64,000 nucleotides of DNA from assembly GCA_963742875.1 (NCBI GenBank), contig CAVUNO010000017.1, positions 372,001 to 436,000 on the forward strand, read 5' to 3'. The stretch's first letter is position 1, and each line of letters starts with the position of its first letter. Source of the DNA: Bog-532 sp963742875. GTDB lineage: Bacteria > Actinomycetota > Actinomycetes > Streptosporangiales > Streptosporangiaceae. Shown here piece by piece: positions 62,562 through 64,000 of this stretch. A model generated the notes under the pieces. It saw nothing but the letters and a program-made list of their open reading frames with translations, ran no database searches and was not told the origin of the DNA. A program made the position numbers and the translations under genes.

Positions 62562-63362
62562 ATGGAGCTGAGTGTGCCGGTTGACGGCGGGCATCTCTGG
62601 GCCGACGATACGGGCGGCGCTGGCCCGGCGCTGGTTCTCTTGCATCCGGGCTGGGGCGACTCGTCCATCTGGCGGCCCGTCCTGGACAGGCTGCCCCCGG
62701 ACTACCGCGTCATCAGGTACGACACGCGCGGGTTCGGGAAGTCGCCTGCTCCGGCGGCGCCCTTCAGCCAGCTCGACGATCTGATCGCGGTCCTGGATCA
62801 CCGCGGCGCGGATGGGGTGACGCTGGTCGCGCACAGCGGAGGGGCCGGCACGGCGATAGGGCTGGCGCTCGCCGACCCGGTTCGCGTCCGCGGGCTGCTG
62901 CTGCTCGCTCCCGGGGTGCCCGATTACCCGTGGCCGCCGGATGACCCGTACATCAGGCAGTTCGGCAAGCTGTACGCGGCTGGGGACCGGGATGGGCTCA
63001 CCGACCTTGGCCTGCGGACCTGGGCGGCCGCCGACGCCGGCCAGGCCGCGCGAGAGCAGATCCGTGGGGCCGCGGAGGCCTATTTCCGGCTCGGTGACTA
63101 CGAGCGGTCCGACCCACCCGCATACTCCCGGCTCGGCCAGATCCGGATGCCGGCCGCCGTCGTCGTCGGGGACCAGGAGTACCCGATGGTCGCTCGCTGC
63201 GCGGCCGGCATCGCCGCCCGGATCCCCGGCTGCCAGCAGATCCCCGCGCCGGGCGCCGACCATCTGCTGCCGCTGCGGGTGCCGGCCATGGTCGCCGAAC
63301 TGGCCGGCCAGCTGGCCAGCGAGGGCGGGGTTGCTCACTGCTCCAGTTGGAGCGTGTATTAG
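62562..63362 (+). CDS. Alpha/beta hydrolase
   Basis: 266 aa, divergent from hutH with 138 bases between. Lid-less alpha/beta fold: ALVLLHPGWGDSSIWRPVLD (oxyanion HPGWG), nucleophile Ser in VTLVAHSGGAGTAIGLAL, Asp in AVVVGDQEYPMV, His in PGADHLLPLRVP. Esterase or C-C hydrolase, substrate unknown. The last residues (AHCSSWSVY) overlap the next gene stop by four bases on the opposite strand. Confidence 0.88.
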   Translation: MELSVPVDGGHLWADDTGGAGPALVLLHPGWGDSSIWRPVLDRLPPDYRVIRYDTRGFGKSPAPAAPFSQLDDLIAVLDHRGADGVTLVAHSGGAGTAIGLALADPVRVRGLLLLAPGVPDYPWPPDDPYIRQFGKLYAAGDRDGLTDLGLRTWAAADAGQAAREQIRGAAEAYFRLGDYERSDPPAYSRLGQIRMPAAVVVGDQEYPMVARCAAGIAARIPGCQQIPAPGADHLLPLRVPAMVAELAGQLASEGGVAHCSSWSVY

Positions 63363-63651
63363 CTGGCGCACGCAAGGTTGGCGCCGGCCAAGCCATCCGG
63401 TTTCACGGTCGCCACGAAACGTCCGGCCTGCTGGACCGGATCGTCGGAGGCGTGGAAGAAGTGGTAGCCGAACCGCGGCATCATGCGGTTGAGCTCCCAC
63501 ATCGCGTCCCGTTGCCGACAAAGGTCGGGTCGGTGATCGTCAGCCCTCGGTGACCCTTGCACATGCCGAAGCTGATCTTGCCCCGCCATTGTCTCCAGTC
63601 GTAGCCGGGTCCTTGCGGATACGCGTCGTCGATGCCCTCCGGCTGGCTCAT
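63359..63651 (-). pseudogene. Small conserved protein with a frame break
   Basis: Starts SQPEGIDDAYPQGPGYDWRQ, WRGKISFGMCKGHRGLTITD, PTFVGN (ATG 63651), then after a one-base break at about 63507 continues RDAMWELNRMMPRFGYHFFH, ASDDPVQQAGRFVATVKPDG. The halves fit as one 98-aa protein of unknown function if a C is added to AACGGG. Likely sequencing slip or recent mutation. Confidence 0.6.
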
Positions 63652-63844
63652 GGGAGGCATGTTAGCGCCCATAAGCGGTTTATTTCCGGCCGAACGCTGA
63701 CAATATGTGGCAACCCGAACACAAGACGGCGCAGCGGGTGCGGCGAAGATAGAACCCGAGTTTGCTACCCGGCCAGGATCGGCTACAGTTCTGTTCGCAC
63801 GCCGGGCACCATTACCGGCGGCCGTCAGTCTTGCTGGCTGGCAC

Positions 63845-63917
63845 GCGGACGTGGCTCAGTTGGTAGAGCATCACCTTGCCAAGGTGAGGGTCGCGGGTTC
63901 GAATCCCGTCGTCCGCT
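63845..63917 (+). tRNA. tRNA-Gly (anticodon GCC)
   Basis: Acceptor GCGGACG / CGTCCGC, D-arm GCTC-GAGC, anticodon stem TCACC / GGTGA with loop TTGCCAA (anticodon GCC), T-arm GCGGG-TTCGAAT-CCCGT. 73 bases, CCA not encoded. Confidence 0.95.
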
Positions 63918-64000
63918 CGGAGACGCCGAACGCCGTCGGGGCAGACCCACGGCTCTCGGGATCCATGGTGAGCCTTCTGCGCTGGTCGTTCGGCCGCTGG

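Noticed and set aside
62424..63521. The hutH frame stays open for 366 more codons upstream of its ATG.
   Set aside because: This part is antisense to a well-supported alpha/beta hydrolase and has no homology-like blocks; HutH begins at MREVIIDGSALT as in the family.

Overview
This is high-GC actinobacterial DNA. An SsgB-type sporulation protein at 60.2 kb, a WhiB regulator, WXG100-like proteins and an AtsA-like arylsulfatase point to a sporulating, filamentous actinomycete. I cannot name the genus from sequence alone. Two tRNA genes are present, Val(CAC) and Gly(GCC). The strongest structural feature is an integrative element of about 28 kb of the actinomycete ICE (AICE, pSAM2-like) type, bounded by a 46-bp direct repeat of the tRNA-Val 3' end (31594-31639 and 59608-59653).

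Left part (1-25.8 kb): chromosomal genes heavily cut by insertion sequences. In order: an IS1380-type element that truncates a choice-of-anchor A surface protein; a PAS-GGDEF-EAL cyclic-di-GMP enzyme that ends against IS scraps; an SPFH membrane protein with a ribbon-helix-helix partner; a secreted beta-lactamase-fold serine hydrolase; an arylsulfatase; a frameshifted surface protein; a MEDS-HATPase sensor; a WXG100-type operon split by a complete IS256 element with an 8-bp target duplication; an ETX/MTX2 pore-forming-toxin-like gene split by a large transposase gene; a second beta-lactamase-fold hydrolase; and a complete IS630 element at a TA target.

Middle (25.8-31.6 kb): the remains of an older element. 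There is a primase-polymerase start fused to a winged-helix fragment, a group II intron ORF remnant, IS481 pieces, a regulator scrap and a 5'-truncated tyrosine recombinase that ends 36 bases before the same tRNA-Val repeat. A few small genes (phasin-like, SnoaL-like, a 123-aa protein, a two-TM protein) lie among them.

Integrative element (31.6-59.7 kb): the left third is cargo: an AT-rich DUF4062 gene flanked by related repeats, a winged-helix/PD-(D/E)XK-like protein, a two-gene operon of a soluble Ser/Thr kinase and an unrecognised protein, and a group II intron. Next is a GntR-regulator/HAD/2H-phosphoesterase operon. The backbone follows on the + strand: WhiB, a train of overlapping small Cys-rich genes, a GIY-YIG protein, DUF2637, a TraB/FtsK transfer gene carrying about ten reading-frame breaks, a cluster of GCGGTAAC octamers that could be its clt site, Spd-like small membrane proteins, MazG-like, SSB, a replication ATPase, a TGTCA-rich origin candidate, primase-polymerase, excisionase-like proteins and integrase.

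Right end (59.7-64 kb): core chromosome with ssgB, hutH, an alpha/beta hydrolase, a frameshifted small gene and tRNA-Gly. Frame breaks are common across the window but concentrated in the transfer gene, so raw reads should be checked before those genes are called dead.
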